50,567 nt of DNA from an uncultured Christensenella sp. (GTDB taxonomy: Bacteria; Bacillota; Clostridia; Christensenellales; Borkfalkiaceae): contig CAJUHT010000015.1 of the NCBI GenBank assembly GCA_910586035.1, positions 1-50,567 of the forward strand, given 5' to 3'. Every line of letters starts with the position of its first letter. Within the stretch, counting starts at the first letter, position 1. Positions 16,601-24,633 of the stretch are shown here, in pieces. The notes beneath the pieces were generated by a model that saw only the letters and a program-made list of their open reading frames with translations, was not told where the DNA came from and made no database searches. The translations under genes were made by a program, and so were the position numbers.

Positions 16601-19600
16601 CAGCCTCTGCGCCCTCCTGCGAAATAATATCTCTGCCTGCCATTTCGTCCACGATTTCGCTTATAGCGTGCTCATATTCGTTTCTGGCGGCGGAAATTTG
16701 CTTTCTGTTCTTTACCGACAACATTTTTTCAGCTTGCTTAATATCCTCAATGGAGGAGAAATTTTTAGCAAGTGCGGCGGCTAATGTGGCTGTGCTCGCA
16801 TAGGAGGTGTCTGCCCCCTGTGCAGGCGCATTACGCATAACATTGACGATATTATTGAGTGTATAATCGTAATGCGTTTCCTCAAACGAGCGTCTGGCTC
16901 CTGACGGCGCAAATTCGCTTGTGCGGTTCCTTACACCTTTCTTATCGGCAATATTCTCAAACAATTCGTCGAGCCAAGCCTTATACTCTTTACTGCGAGC
17001 AGTGATTTCAGTATCTATTTCGCTTTTGGCGGCGTAACCATTTATTATACCCGTCTCTCTTAAAAACGCATACTTAGTTTCGTAGTTATACGCAAAATCG
17101 TAAGCAATATCGCCATCGTTGTTGTTTAACGAGTCTTGCATTGCCTCAACAGTCAAAAATCTACGAATATTACTATCTGCTCCGCCGTATTCGTTCACAT
17201 AAGGCGTGAGCCTCTTAATAACCTCTTGCGCCTTATTCTCATTGATTTTATACTCTGCTCTGGGTACCGTAGGAGTCCAAGCGTCTCTCTCGTAGACTCT
17301 ATTTGCAGGGTTAGCAGGGTCTATTGTTTCTCTACTAAAAACAACCGTAATTTCGCCAAAATCAGTGAACGGTATATCTGTTTTTGTTATGGCAATAGAC
17401 GGCATAGGAAATCCGCCGAGCTGTAAAACTTTCAAAAGTTTATCCTCAGACAGATTATGTAAAGCGACGAGGTTTTTTGTTTCCTCAACCTCTCCTGCAA
17501 TATTTTCCCCGTCAATCGTCAGAGCATAACGCTTTTTGTTACTTTTTTTGCCGTCAGGGTTGACATTTTCCTCGTTGTTGGATATAATATCAGTAGAGGT
17601 GCCGTTTGAGGCAGGGGCGACAGGATTATTCCCGTCAAAGCTGTTATGCGGTGCCTCTTTTATTTGTGTTATCTCATAGAAAACGCCCGTACCCGTTTGC
17701 GTATTCACGCCGACATTTATAAGGCAGTCAAACATTTTTCCGTCCAGCATAAAGCTCGCCCTGTAATAGTCGAAATAACTAAATTCAGGGTTTACATTTT
17801 TAACATTAGCAACCGTTTTTACATACTCGGCAACCTTAATAAAATTGTTGAGCTCAGTGGAAATTCTTATTTTTGACAAATACTCGGTATTTGTTATTTT
17901 TTTTGCGCCTTTTCTGGTAAATACAACACCTTTACCGTCCGTTGTCTTATACACATCGTTACGGAAATTATTTAAGATGTATTCCCTTGCAATGCGTCTT
18001 AGAGCCTTAGCGTCGGTTACGCCCTCAAATATATGCTGGTCGGTATCTACAACGACAACATCCCTGCCGTCGATTTTCTTAATGCTGAGCCTCGTCTGAG
18101 TGTCCGCCGCCTCCGTAGTCTGGTATGCAGATGTGTCGCCCGTTATAGTAGGACTAAACCTGTTTTGCGTGGCGTACTTATTAAAGAAAGCCTGATATTT
18201 TTTAAGTAAAGCGTTAGCCGCACGGGATAATTTTTCGTTAGAGCTGTAATCGCTCTTAGACCTTTTCAGGAACGACAGCAGTTTATCCTTAAACGAGGGC
18301 TTATCGGAGATAATCCTTTTCAGGGCGGCGGAATTGCCGAGCTCCATCTCAACAAAGTGAGCTGCAAGCTCCTCTCTGAGCTCAATATAGGTGTCAACGC
18401 TTATATCAACCTTACCGTCAATAAAATCCTGCATTTTTACGCCGTGTCTCTCAACATACGGCGTTAAAATTTCAATCTGCTGCTCCGTAGATAATCCTTT
18501 GATTGCGGTAGTAAAAAAGTCGTTCAGTACCTTATTTTCGATGTGTTGATTTCCTTTTTTACCCTTTACGCTATATCCCCTGTGTATCATACCGTGAGTA
18601 AATTCGTGCAACAGGATTTTTGCCGCTGTACGAGATTTAGGATTATTCGCCATTTCACGGTTGACGAGGATTTTTCCGTTTTTCAGGCTATATCCAGCGT
18701 CCGCATTTGCGCCCAAAGCCTCTGCGCTTACAAACTCGATATTTACGCCTGAGCGAGCCGCAACGCTGGCATAGAGTATTTGGTCTGTCTCGCTTACTCC
18801 TGCCGCTTTTGCCTGCCTCAGCGTCTGTCTGACAGCCTGCTGTTGCGCCCCCACGAGGTTTTTATAATCGGGTACATTTTCACGGGCGAAAGTGTCAAGC
18901 TGTTGCGTTTCCTGTTGCGCTTTTGTCTGCACATCAGAATCCGTCGCACTCTGAACGGAGGCGGCGTAGATTTCCTTTATAACTCTGTTAGCCTCTGTTT
19001 TAGTGAGAGGCTTAGAGGCAATATCGTTTGCGTAGTCGTACACAAGGTAGGTGTCGCCGTTCTTGACGATAGCCACACTTGCGTCGCCAAATTTATAGCG
19101 CACGGCTCCGTCCTGCTTTATGGAGCCCACATACTTAGGCAAGCCCTTTTTCGATATTTCAAGCTCTGTGAGCTTTTTAACCTCGTTGCGCTCGTTTATG
19201 TATTGGTCTAATCCGCCGTTCGTAGAAAACTCTACAATACGGCTCTTTAATTCGTCTGCCGTAACAGTAGCCCAATCCGCAATACCAAGCCTCTCTCCGA
19301 CATCTCTCTTTTGCTGTTCGGTGGCGGTTTCGACAAAGTGATTAAGGTCGGACTGATTAAACAACTGCTCTCCCCTCAGCGTTGACTGTTGGAATCTGGC
19401 AGCGTCCATATTGAGCTGTCCTGCCGCAGACATAACGGCAACCGAGCGCAATGCCTCGTTTGTTTTCATTGCCTGAGAGAGCGAGCGGCGGTATTCTGTT
19501 GTACCTCTTTCGCCTGTAACGCCTTGCTTTAACATCTCAACCGTAACAGCCTCGCCCTTTGAGGTTTTATAGCCGATGTCGTTAAGGCGTTTTACAGTGG

Positions 19601-20852
19601 TCTCTGCGTCCGCTATAATAGCGTCTGCGTTCTGATGTACAACAATAGACAGCGGAGCCGCCGTGTTTGCCTTACTGAGAATACCGACGAGCATTTTCTG
19701 TTTTGCCGTTTTGACCTCGCCGTTTGTTGTTTTAAGGCTTTCCTGTAACTCGCTGAGAGTATTTACGACAAAATCAACCTGAGCGTTGCCAGACTGATTT
19801 ACGCCCTCTGTTTCGGCAATAGTCGTGGCAAGGTCGATAACTCCCTGAACTCCGCCATTTGCGGTGGTTTTACTGCCGCTGAAATAGTTAATGCTGTTGC
19901 GCACGGTAACATCTGCACCGCCCATAATTGCGCCGCTCAGACCGCCAACGAGTGCAGCATAAGCAACCTGTTGAAATGTAGCACTTTCGGCGTTAGGGTC
20001 GTAGGTAATGCGTTTCCAAACAGGGTCAATGAGTTCCTGAACGCCCTCCTCAAACGCCTCGCTCAAAAAGCTCTTTAACACCGTTTTACCAAAGGTCTGA
20101 CGGGCGGCGGATTTTGCTATTTGCTTACCCACCTGCTTTGCGCCCTCTTTTGCCGTACTGCCTGCAAGGTTTTTTACGATGGAGCCAACACCAAAGCCGA
20201 TAGCGTCCGATACGCCCTCCATTGCACCCTCTGTAAAGCCTGAGAGCGTACCGTAGCCCCACTCTTTGCCTGAGAGTGTACCTGTTTCTTTGTACGCCTC
20301 TTTCGTGGCTGTACCTGCTGCCCCAAGCCCTGCAACAACACCGCCTATAAGACCTGCCGCCGCAGGAGCCAGCGTACCGCCCGAAAAATAAGTAATTGCG
20401 GCGGCGACAGCAACCGTAGCAATAGCAGGCAAGCTGGTACCTATACCACCTGCGACATCTCCTGCTACTTTCCACCCGTCAGACGGATTAAACCACTCGT
20501 CTGCGTGTCCGTAGTTTACCCAATCGTTTGCAATTTGCTTTTCAGCCCAATCGTGAGCCCCGAAAAGGTCAGCTAATCCGCCTGCGGTATAATCCCATAT
20601 ACCCTCTATGCTCTGCAAAAAACCTAATCCCAGCTTTTCAAAGGCATATCCTATGCCACCGAAAAAGCCGCCGTTATCTTTCGGAGCATTTTGAGCAGCA
20701 TAATATTCGTCTATTATTTTTCTCTGTTCCTCGACCTGTTTCTGTTGAGAGTTAAACAGGGAGGCTGTTTTTATATCCGTCGAATTAGCAACCTGCGCAG
20801 AGGACAAAGCCCCTGCGCTTGCATTACTACTCTTGAAAAGTCCGTTAGCCAT
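10626..20852 (-). CDS. Giant polyvalent virion protein (putative ejected internal protein)
   Basis: 3,408 aa, about a quarter of the phage DNA seen. Residues ~128-185 and ~295-320 are Gly/Ala-rich hydrophobic segments that could cross membranes. A zincin motif HEFTH is at 749-753. A barnase/EndoU-like or LPD3-like region (~935-1085, starting DTDQHIFEG) is followed by a polyvalent-associated domain (~1128-1280, NLVALHNLSEDKLL). Two ADP-ribosyltransferase-like modules follow (YHQT at ~1570, YHGT at ~1882). Each ends in a repeated D-I-R-Y-A linker. Coiled coil covers ~2275-2335. A conserved C-terminal domain (~2600-3000, with SQITSYPTAGIM) resembles that of other phage polyvalent proteins. Position after the portal and a 594-aa internal protein suggests a T7 gp16-like ejected protein that carries effectors into the cell. 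Domain names are by eye. Confidence 0.75.
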   Translation of the reverse strand: MANGLFKSSNASAGALSSAQVANSTDIKTASLFNSQQKQVEEQRKIIDEYYAAQNAPKDNGGFFGGIGYAFEKLGLGFLQSIEGIWDYTAGGLADLFGAHDWAEKQIANDWVNYGHADEWFNPSDGWKVAGDVAGGIGTSLPAIATVAVAAAITYFSGGTLAPAAAGLIGGVVAGLGAAGTATKEAYKETGTLSGKEWGYGTLSGFTEGAMEGVSDAIGFGVGSIVKNLAGSTAKEGAKQVGKQIAKSAARQTFGKTVLKSFLSEAFEEGVQELIDPVWKRITYDPNAESATFQQVAYAALVGGLSGAIMGGADVTVRNSINYFSGSKTTANGGVQGVIDLATTIAETEGVNQSGNAQVDFVVNTLSELQESLKTTNGEVKTAKQKMLVGILSKANTAAPLSIVVHQNADAIIADAETTVKRLNDIGYKTSKGEAVTVEMLKQGVTGERGTTEYRRSLSQAMKTNEALRSVAVMSAAGQLNMDAARFQQSTLRGEQLFNQSDLNHFVETATEQQKRDVGERLGIADWATVTADELKSRIVEFSTNGGLDQYINERNEVKKLTELEISKKGLPKYVGSIKQDGAVRYKFGDASVAIVKNGDTYLVYDYANDIASKPLTKTEANRVIKEIYAASVQSATDSDVQTKAQQETQQLDTFARENVPDYKNLVGAQQQAVRQTLRQAKAAGVSETDQILYASVAARSGVNIEFVSAEALGANADAGYSLKNGKILVNREMANNPKSRTAAKILLHEFTHGMIHRGYSVKGKKGNQHIENKVLNDFFTTAIKGLSTEQQIEILTPYVERHGVKMQDFIDGKVDISVDTYIELREELAAHFVEMELGNSAALKRIISDKPSFKDKLLSFLKRSKSDYSSNEKLSRAANALLKKYQAFFNKYATQNRFSPTITGDTSAYQTTEAADTQTRLSIKKIDGRDVVVVDTDQHIFEGVTDAKALRRIAREYILNNFRNDVYKTTDGKGVVFTRKGAKKITNTEYLSKIRISTELNNFIKVAEYVKTVANVKNVNPEFSYFDYYRASFMLDGKMFDCLINVGVNTQTGTGVFYEITQIKEAPHNSFDGNNPVAPASNGTSTDIISNNEENVNPDGKKSNKKRYALTIDGENIAGEVEETKNLVALHNLSEDKLLKVLQLGGFPMPSIAITKTDIPFTDFGEITVVFSRETIDPANPANRVYERDAWTPTVPRAEYKINENKAQEVIKRLTPYVNEYGGADSNIRRFLTVEAMQDSLNNNDGDIAYDFAYNYETKYAFLRETGIINGYAAKSEIDTEITARSKEYKAWLDELFENIADKKGVRNRTSEFAPSGARRSFEETHYDYTLNNIVNVMRNAPAQGADTSYASTATLAAALAKNFSSIEDIKQAEKMLSVKNRKQISAARNEYEHAISEIVDEMAGRDIISQEGAEAVLMELARSKRITPEAILSHLQKEYKGIYNFNAETAQKISVLFNALSSMQTDMFEAKPRRAVELSEIKRVLIPSRHPNQELLQALKEKNIPYTLYEKSFDEHTDERAKIISQMDDVRFALAETDSDARTLTDEQRRFFQNSKITDSKGRLLVLYHQTDADFTVFDVKRDGAGMRDNETPHGIFMKPNADDIGLKGSKQMPLYANIQNPLLFSDRTQAQRYWRANIEGYASIVDEIAANDTKYNAEFEEAFNLERVARRKNLDWKKLNESQQDSLFWESERESERILKEWETANTTLDKQAKKLIDEYLKKSGYDGVVVEHDAGSMGRSVKTIIALEPNQVKSISNSTPTKSSDIRYALTTTDTQYDRFRNVKEARNYYDNAIAEAYKRYKEVDPFSFRESEKERQAFNKYLSELATLEQEKAEAVKAVKKMVASTDSEGRTLTPKQRKWGAGTKVVDADGHIKPVYHGTGAQFNEFSYDYLGKNGTSYGKGFYFSDSAEYSSGYVNGDGRLMEVYLSIKKPLNTSKLTMSRAQVRSFLSALSKYKTEDGINPLSDYADIDSYGVNSAINAALELEYDSNNNDVDIVHSIFNSISGIELQDYYKILKDTLGYDGIIEHRDSENFYIIFASNQAKDITNTAPTQSADIRYAINPEPNPDTNPTESDNSGASGGLTRGQRAKFVANNTKFKVYSKLDATSVIDSIIAERLTLRDGQYEGVLSGKNRAEVIEKLFTKLNSTPEGYRIGVALDIADYIINNAVLTDMYETYNDDSYAMGVLSIMRHYMHGMNLSGIQSEIQHKFDRKNSINLVWGAKKDGISPDVVAQELEGYGIHIEAINEADQFFEMLELYERAREQVNQKAEKIMLTAIGSKTEIEQLRQKIARDVLLAYDKKGTPSKYAKLVEQYTKKIADLKKDLSTAYKRNTLTNRIIDGAAYLRDIANKRNYVGAEIFAAPELTQWLKQLSKIKYRSDLRKTGVRKILLDYGLFYNTNNALLYDENPDLSYIDNNVIDALNFIRQNALSTKPLSMEELQAAEIIIASAKHLFNTYDQIIIEGKKAKISELATEGNEIIKKSKNRTNKTFFNKIYGVFNKIIEPRVVIKSLENFNPNGILTRAYAEVTRGETEAGLLYIELTNDIDTYIKKHKRFKNRLTSEYITVSGAELTVGQAISLYELSKRTQAQEGLYESGFSYIDKKGSKQTAHITEADITAMYDAFTDTDKGFIELVETFFNVASKQVKTDADMQILGYTNASDEFYYPIKRDSGTIAKNITDARSIMADWANVYNFSFNKDVKTGAKNKLFVTDVYSIVTRHAKQLSTYAKMTVPLKNFSQIYAKNIGDKTNVVSIRNTINEQVWGGAESYLSKLFSDIQGRATSNSIIEKMRGAYAKYQLGANLKVIVSQITSYPTAGIMLDSGVMAKGFVMKTNWAAMDKYCPYARVRNYERGIVRAEGVVDKIGKVGDVLTKPIQWTDRFTIGRLWNACQLQVQKDTGLKYGTVENMQKAGDMLEEVIRLTQPNYTNTERSELMRSDSDIVRSFTMFTSVPLKQLSRLVESFGEYNALRSLIKSGDSDPTLSKRYKLAKKKIRRTLASVTIANLMYVLVGQFFKFLYNNMAEDDEEGKVTAKSFFLDMLKDFGSTTIGMLPVVRDIYGYFVNGYEIESFTGDMLNSIISSAKSLFELATKAASGEEIKTQEYMSIFRNSLYSIGQVTGIPVRNINNTITGLVRRFSPSAAYSYTSLFYNPKYSTDIKAALKKGDYELAEMIMGMLLKDDRTGSLSSKATQKLIELYDAGYTVLPKSIGNTLTYNGETVQLTAAQQSAFKTIYSQANAEIEKLVNSAEFATLPAERQAKAIKLLYDAYYSKAQASVLKQANDNKIILLSGAISPSTLAPHLSAISAIESDTDKAGNIINGSKKAKVIKYVMAQKLATVQKLLLILSLGYTIKDGDIRGISAIKAKRTVARYITNLSISKEEKTALAEKCGLTVKNGRIYAK

Positions 20853-20872
20853 AATTAAAACCTCAGCTTAAA

Positions 20873-22657
20873 TTAAGAAATGTCGTAAACGGTGCCGTCG
20901 TAAGTGTCTCTCAGTTTTTCCAAAGCACCACGCCCTAAGTAATCATTTACCCAGCCCAAATCGCCGTTATCGAGCTTAACATACGGTCTGCCATTGACGA
21001 TAAACACCTGACCTGAGCCAGCGTTTTTGTAAATATCAGTATTAAATACGGCGTTTCCTGAGCTCTTTTTCAAAGTCTTACTATTTACGCCGTAAGTAAC
21101 CGTAACCTTTCCGTCAGGCGTGTTGAGCGTAACCGTAGAGCTGTGTGCGTTATAACCCGAATTGACATCAGATTTATAATGCTTAGCCTCATACCCCTCA
21201 AACGATTTTTTGAGAGCCGCTTTTGTCTCCGCCGAACACCAACTATTATTGATAATCTCGTTATAATCTTTTTTAGCCGACTCGTAGCTGTCGTAACCAT
21301 CAAACGCATTACTGCCCGTGTTAATGTCGTCGTTCCAAGCCTTTTTAAGATTATCGTAATGCTCTTTCGAGAGGTTTCCTGCGTTATATGCGTCGTCAAT
21401 CTCTTTCGTAGAGGACAGCGTTCCGCCCGTAATTGCCGCCATATAATCGTTGTAGTAGGTGCTCTGGTAGGTCTCCCTTATGTCGGCAATATCAGCGTCG
21501 GTTGCGCCCTGACCTTTGAGCGTGTCAAGGTAAGAGCCGAGATTTGATTCGGTAACACTACCGCTATTGATAGCGTCAAGCGCAGCCTGCTTGATAGCGG
21601 CTTGCTTTTCGGTATCACGCTTAGCCTTAGTATCAGCAACAATGCCCTGCAACTCCTTAATCTGAGCGTCGGACAGCCCGTATTCTCTGCCGATAGCCTC
21701 AACGCTTTCGGCGGTATAGCCAGAATCGGGATTAAGTGCGCCCTCCCAAAGCGAGGCGTAGATTGAGCCCTTTTTCTCCTCCTCAGCCGCCGCTTTTTCC
21801 TTTTGCTTTTCCTGATACTCAATATCGCTCTTGTTTATCTCCGAGAGAGCGTCCTCGTAGGTAGCTGTATTCTGCGCCTTAGCCGCCTGTTCGGTTACAT
21901 TTGCCTGTTGAACATCGGCTCTCTTTTGCGCATAAGCCTGAGCGTTGAGATAGTCGCTATATCCGCCGCCCTGCAATCCCATCTGCGCCAGATTTTCGGC
22001 GTTTGTACCATAGCTTGCCATATTCTGAGCGTAAGAGGCTTGTGCGTCCACTGCCGCTCTTTCCTTAGCCGCCTCCGCCTGTCTATCAGCCTCAGTCTTT
22101 CTCTTGTCTAACAGCTCTCTCTGCTGTTCCAGATATTCCTCGTATGTGGCAGGCGTTTTCTTTTCGGTCTCCGTAGAGGAGCCCTGCGTCGGCGTTGTTG
22201 TCGCACCTGTCTTTTGCGCCGTCATAACGGGCGTTGTAATGTTGTCCTTTGCGGACGGCAATTTTATAAGCGACGAAATATTATCCCCATATTTTATTTG
22301 TGCGGAGCCAGCGTTCGGCAATTTAGTAATGCCCAGACCTCCCTTTATAACTTTATTGCCGCTGTTAAAAGTCGTATTGACTGCACCGCCGCCACTAATT
22401 ACGCCCTCTTTCGTTATTCCGCCAGCGTAGCCGCCGCCATAGCCCAGACCATCGGCGTACACAGGTCTAACCACGCCACTGTTAAGCTGACTCGTAATAT
22501 TAGGCATTTTCACGATAGGCGTAGTATGCGTCAAGCCTGCAATACCGTTTGCGTAGGTGCCGCCCGTAGGCAGGTTAGGCTTTTTCGTACCCGTTCCACC
22601 GCCTCCTACTAACGCCACCTGATAAGTGTTTTTATTCGTCGTATAACCGCCAACCAT
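20873..22657 (-). CDS. Internal virion / DNA-ejection protein (T7 gp14-like?)
   Basis: 594 aa, starting on the TAATG junction with portal (shared base 22657), so translation is coupled. Residues 1-150 are low-complexity Gly/Thr/Asn-rich. Residues ~165-310 form a long Ala/Glu/Lys/Gln coiled coil with the pattern ASYGTNAENLAQMGLQGGG, reminiscent of internal-core proteins of short-tailed phages. The C-terminus (from ~500) is beta-like with VFIVNGRPYVKLDNGDLGWV. It sits between portal and the giant protein, as internal-core genes do. The gp14 comparison is an inference from layout. Confidence 0.5.
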   Translation of the reverse strand: MVGGYTTNKNTYQVALVGGGGTGTKKPNLPTGGTYANGIAGLTHTTPIVKMPNITSQLNSGVVRPVYADGLGYGGGYAGGITKEGVISGGGAVNTTFNSGNKVIKGGLGITKLPNAGSAQIKYGDNISSLIKLPSAKDNITTPVMTAQKTGATTTPTQGSSTETEKKTPATYEEYLEQQRELLDKRKTEADRQAEAAKERAAVDAQASYAQNMASYGTNAENLAQMGLQGGGYSDYLNAQAYAQKRADVQQANVTEQAAKAQNTATYEDALSEINKSDIEYQEKQKEKAAAEEEKKGSIYASLWEGALNPDSGYTAESVEAIGREYGLSDAQIKELQGIVADTKAKRDTEKQAAIKQAALDAINSGSVTESNLGSYLDTLKGQGATDADIADIRETYQSTYYNDYMAAITGGTLSSTKEIDDAYNAGNLSKEHYDNLKKAWNDDINTGSNAFDGYDSYESAKKDYNEIINNSWCSAETKAALKKSFEGYEAKHYKSDVNSGYNAHSSTVTLNTPDGKVTVTYGVNSKTLKKSSGNAVFNTDIYKNAGSGQVFIVNGRPYVKLDNGDLGWVNDYLGRGALEKLRDTYDGTVYDIS

Positions 22658-24633
22658 TATTGATTACCTCCTGCGTTGAAAGTCTTTAAGTAGTCGATAT
22701 AGCCCTCTGCGCCATCGGCTCTATTCTGTTCTGCCGCAACCTGCACCTGCAAATCCTTATTTTGATTTTGCGCCTCTTGTAACTGCGCTTGTAACTGTTG
22801 TTGCTGAGCCTCGATAATACCTCTTAGGCGTTCCACCATATCTCTTGCGTCGGGATAATGATGTTTTTCCATCTGTTGCCAGAAAATAAGTAGGGTATTT
22901 ATGTCTTTCGGGTCGCCGTAACAGCCGTTTTGGAAATTCAGGCGGTTTTCCTGCCAGATTGTCTCTCTGGACTGTTCGACATCGCCCGTAGCGTCCGTGC
23001 CGAAAAGGTATTGAGCGTTATAGTAATACTCGCCGTTTTCGTCTCTTTCCAAGAAATCGTACCTGTTGAATTGTGCGTTCTGTAACCGCCCCTGAGCGTC
23101 GATATATGATACAATACGAGGCTCGTCGGCGTAGGCAAGGAAATACTGAAATATAATCTCGTCTATTTCGGCGTATGCGGCGTTTTTCATACGGCGTTTA
23201 CTGTCAAGCCGTCCTGCCGCCTGAGCAACCTGTATCTGCTTTGCTTTTCCGCTCTGAGCCGTATTATCCTGCTGTCCCTGATAGCTGTCGGTAATTCCGA
23301 GAATACGCTTTGCGTGTTGATAAATACGCTCTGCCTGCTCCATATCCTGCTGTACCGACACCTGCAAATCAATACGGTTAAACAGCTTGTAGTTATCCTG
23401 TCTAACCTTAATTACATTTTCATAAAGAGTGTTGTCAAACTGCCCTGCATAGTCGTCAGGAGCCGTAGGATATACGCCAGCTTTCATAAGTTTTTCAAGT
23501 ATTCTGCTCTCTAACTTATTGATTGCCTGCTGTTGAGGACGGACAAACTCACAGTCGCTCTGTCCGAAAAGGCTGTCCTCCTGCGAGGTGTTTTTTCGTA
23601 TGACGATAGGAAACTTTGTCGGCGTGAAATACGGCAGCTTTGTCTGCTCCATCTTAGGCACCTGAACATCTGCGCCGATGGGTAGCATTACGCCGTTTAT
23701 TTCGTCCATCGCAATATTGCCGTCAGGAGTCATAGCCTGCTGGCGTTGTGTCTCCATTACAACCTGACCGTTTTCCATAACCTCCGAGCTGGCACGGATA
23801 AACGAGCCGTCCGTGAGGCGTATATCGTGGTCTAACAGCTCATACTCGTCGTCCTGCATTTCGTAATCAGGCTTATCGCAGGTGCAAAGTTCTTTGCGCT
23901 TGCCGCAGTTCTTACAGATGTACTTTTTGCGTGAGTAGTAGTCCTCTATATCCAACAGCTCAGTATCGCCCGAATAGATATACTGACAAATTCTGTCGTC
24001 CTCGTCTTTGTAATAGCACACAACAACAGTAGCCGTTTCGTCGTTCTCGCTATCGTTGTCGCTCTCCGTTTCCTCTGCGGTCTCAAAACTTACGCCGTAT
24101 TTACGCACTAAATCCTCTTTGGTGGTCTCAAAGAAAATAAAGCAGTATTCCATATCGTCGATGTCGAAAATATGAGGCTGCCCCACAAAGTGTGTAGGAG
24201 CCCATATCGTTACTTTGACATCGCCAACCGTGTTATGCGTCTTAATAGAGTTATCCCACTCTACGAGCCAGACAGAGCCGCCGTAGATGGGAGAATACCT
24301 TTCGTCGATGTCGTTCATTTTCTCGAACGGGAGGCGGTTGCGCTTATTCCTGAGCAGTTTCTCAACGCTCTTAGCGTTTCTGTCGTTCCTTTCGGAGTAC
24401 ACCTCAGGCGTTACAGCCGTCGTCGGCAGGTAGCTTGAAAACTGACTCTCAATAAGCTCGTATGTAATGTTTCTGCCCGTCTGCGCAGGCGTATCGGAGC
24501 CGTCAATTTCGAGGTCGCCTTTGTACTGTTTACTGTACTTGTTAAAGTCCTCAATCAAGCCCTCCATCTCGCTCTTAGCATTTGCGAAAAGGTCTTTGAA
24601 AAAGTCTAATTTGTTTTCCTTATCAATTTGCAT
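22657..24633 (-). CDS. Portal protein with zinc-knuckle-like insertion
   Basis: 658 aa, expected to form the dodecameric DNA gate. It follows terL through a TAATG overlap, has AAGGAGG upstream, and shows the portal pattern of a helical start, IYGGSVWLVEWDNS near residue 115, GQSDCEFVRPQQQAINKLESRI near 355, and a long Gln-rich C-terminal helix (~610-650) as in P22/T7-type portals. It is unusual in carrying a Cys cluster (CKNCGKRKELCTC, about residue 240) inside an acidic insertion. This could bind zinc. Confidence 0.8.
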   Translation of the reverse strand: MQIDKENKLDFFKDLFANAKSEMEGLIEDFNKYSKQYKGDLEIDGSDTPAQTGRNITYELIESQFSSYLPTTAVTPEVYSERNDRNAKSVEKLLRNKRNRLPFEKMNDIDERYSPIYGGSVWLVEWDNSIKTHNTVGDVKVTIWAPTHFVGQPHIFDIDDMEYCFIFFETTKEDLVRKYGVSFETAEETESDNDSENDETATVVVCYYKDEDDRICQYIYSGDTELLDIEDYYSRKKYICKNCGKRKELCTCDKPDYEMQDDEYELLDHDIRLTDGSFIRASSEVMENGQVVMETQRQQAMTPDGNIAMDEINGVMLPIGADVQVPKMEQTKLPYFTPTKFPIVIRKNTSQEDSLFGQSDCEFVRPQQQAINKLESRILEKLMKAGVYPTAPDDYAGQFDNTLYENVIKVRQDNYKLFNRIDLQVSVQQDMEQAERIYQHAKRILGITDSYQGQQDNTAQSGKAKQIQVAQAAGRLDSKRRMKNAAYAEIDEIIFQYFLAYADEPRIVSYIDAQGRLQNAQFNRYDFLERDENGEYYYNAQYLFGTDATGDVEQSRETIWQENRLNFQNGCYGDPKDINTLLIFWQQMEKHHYPDARDMVERLRGIIEAQQQQLQAQLQEAQNQNKDLQVQVAAEQNRADGAEGYIDYLKTFNAGGNQ

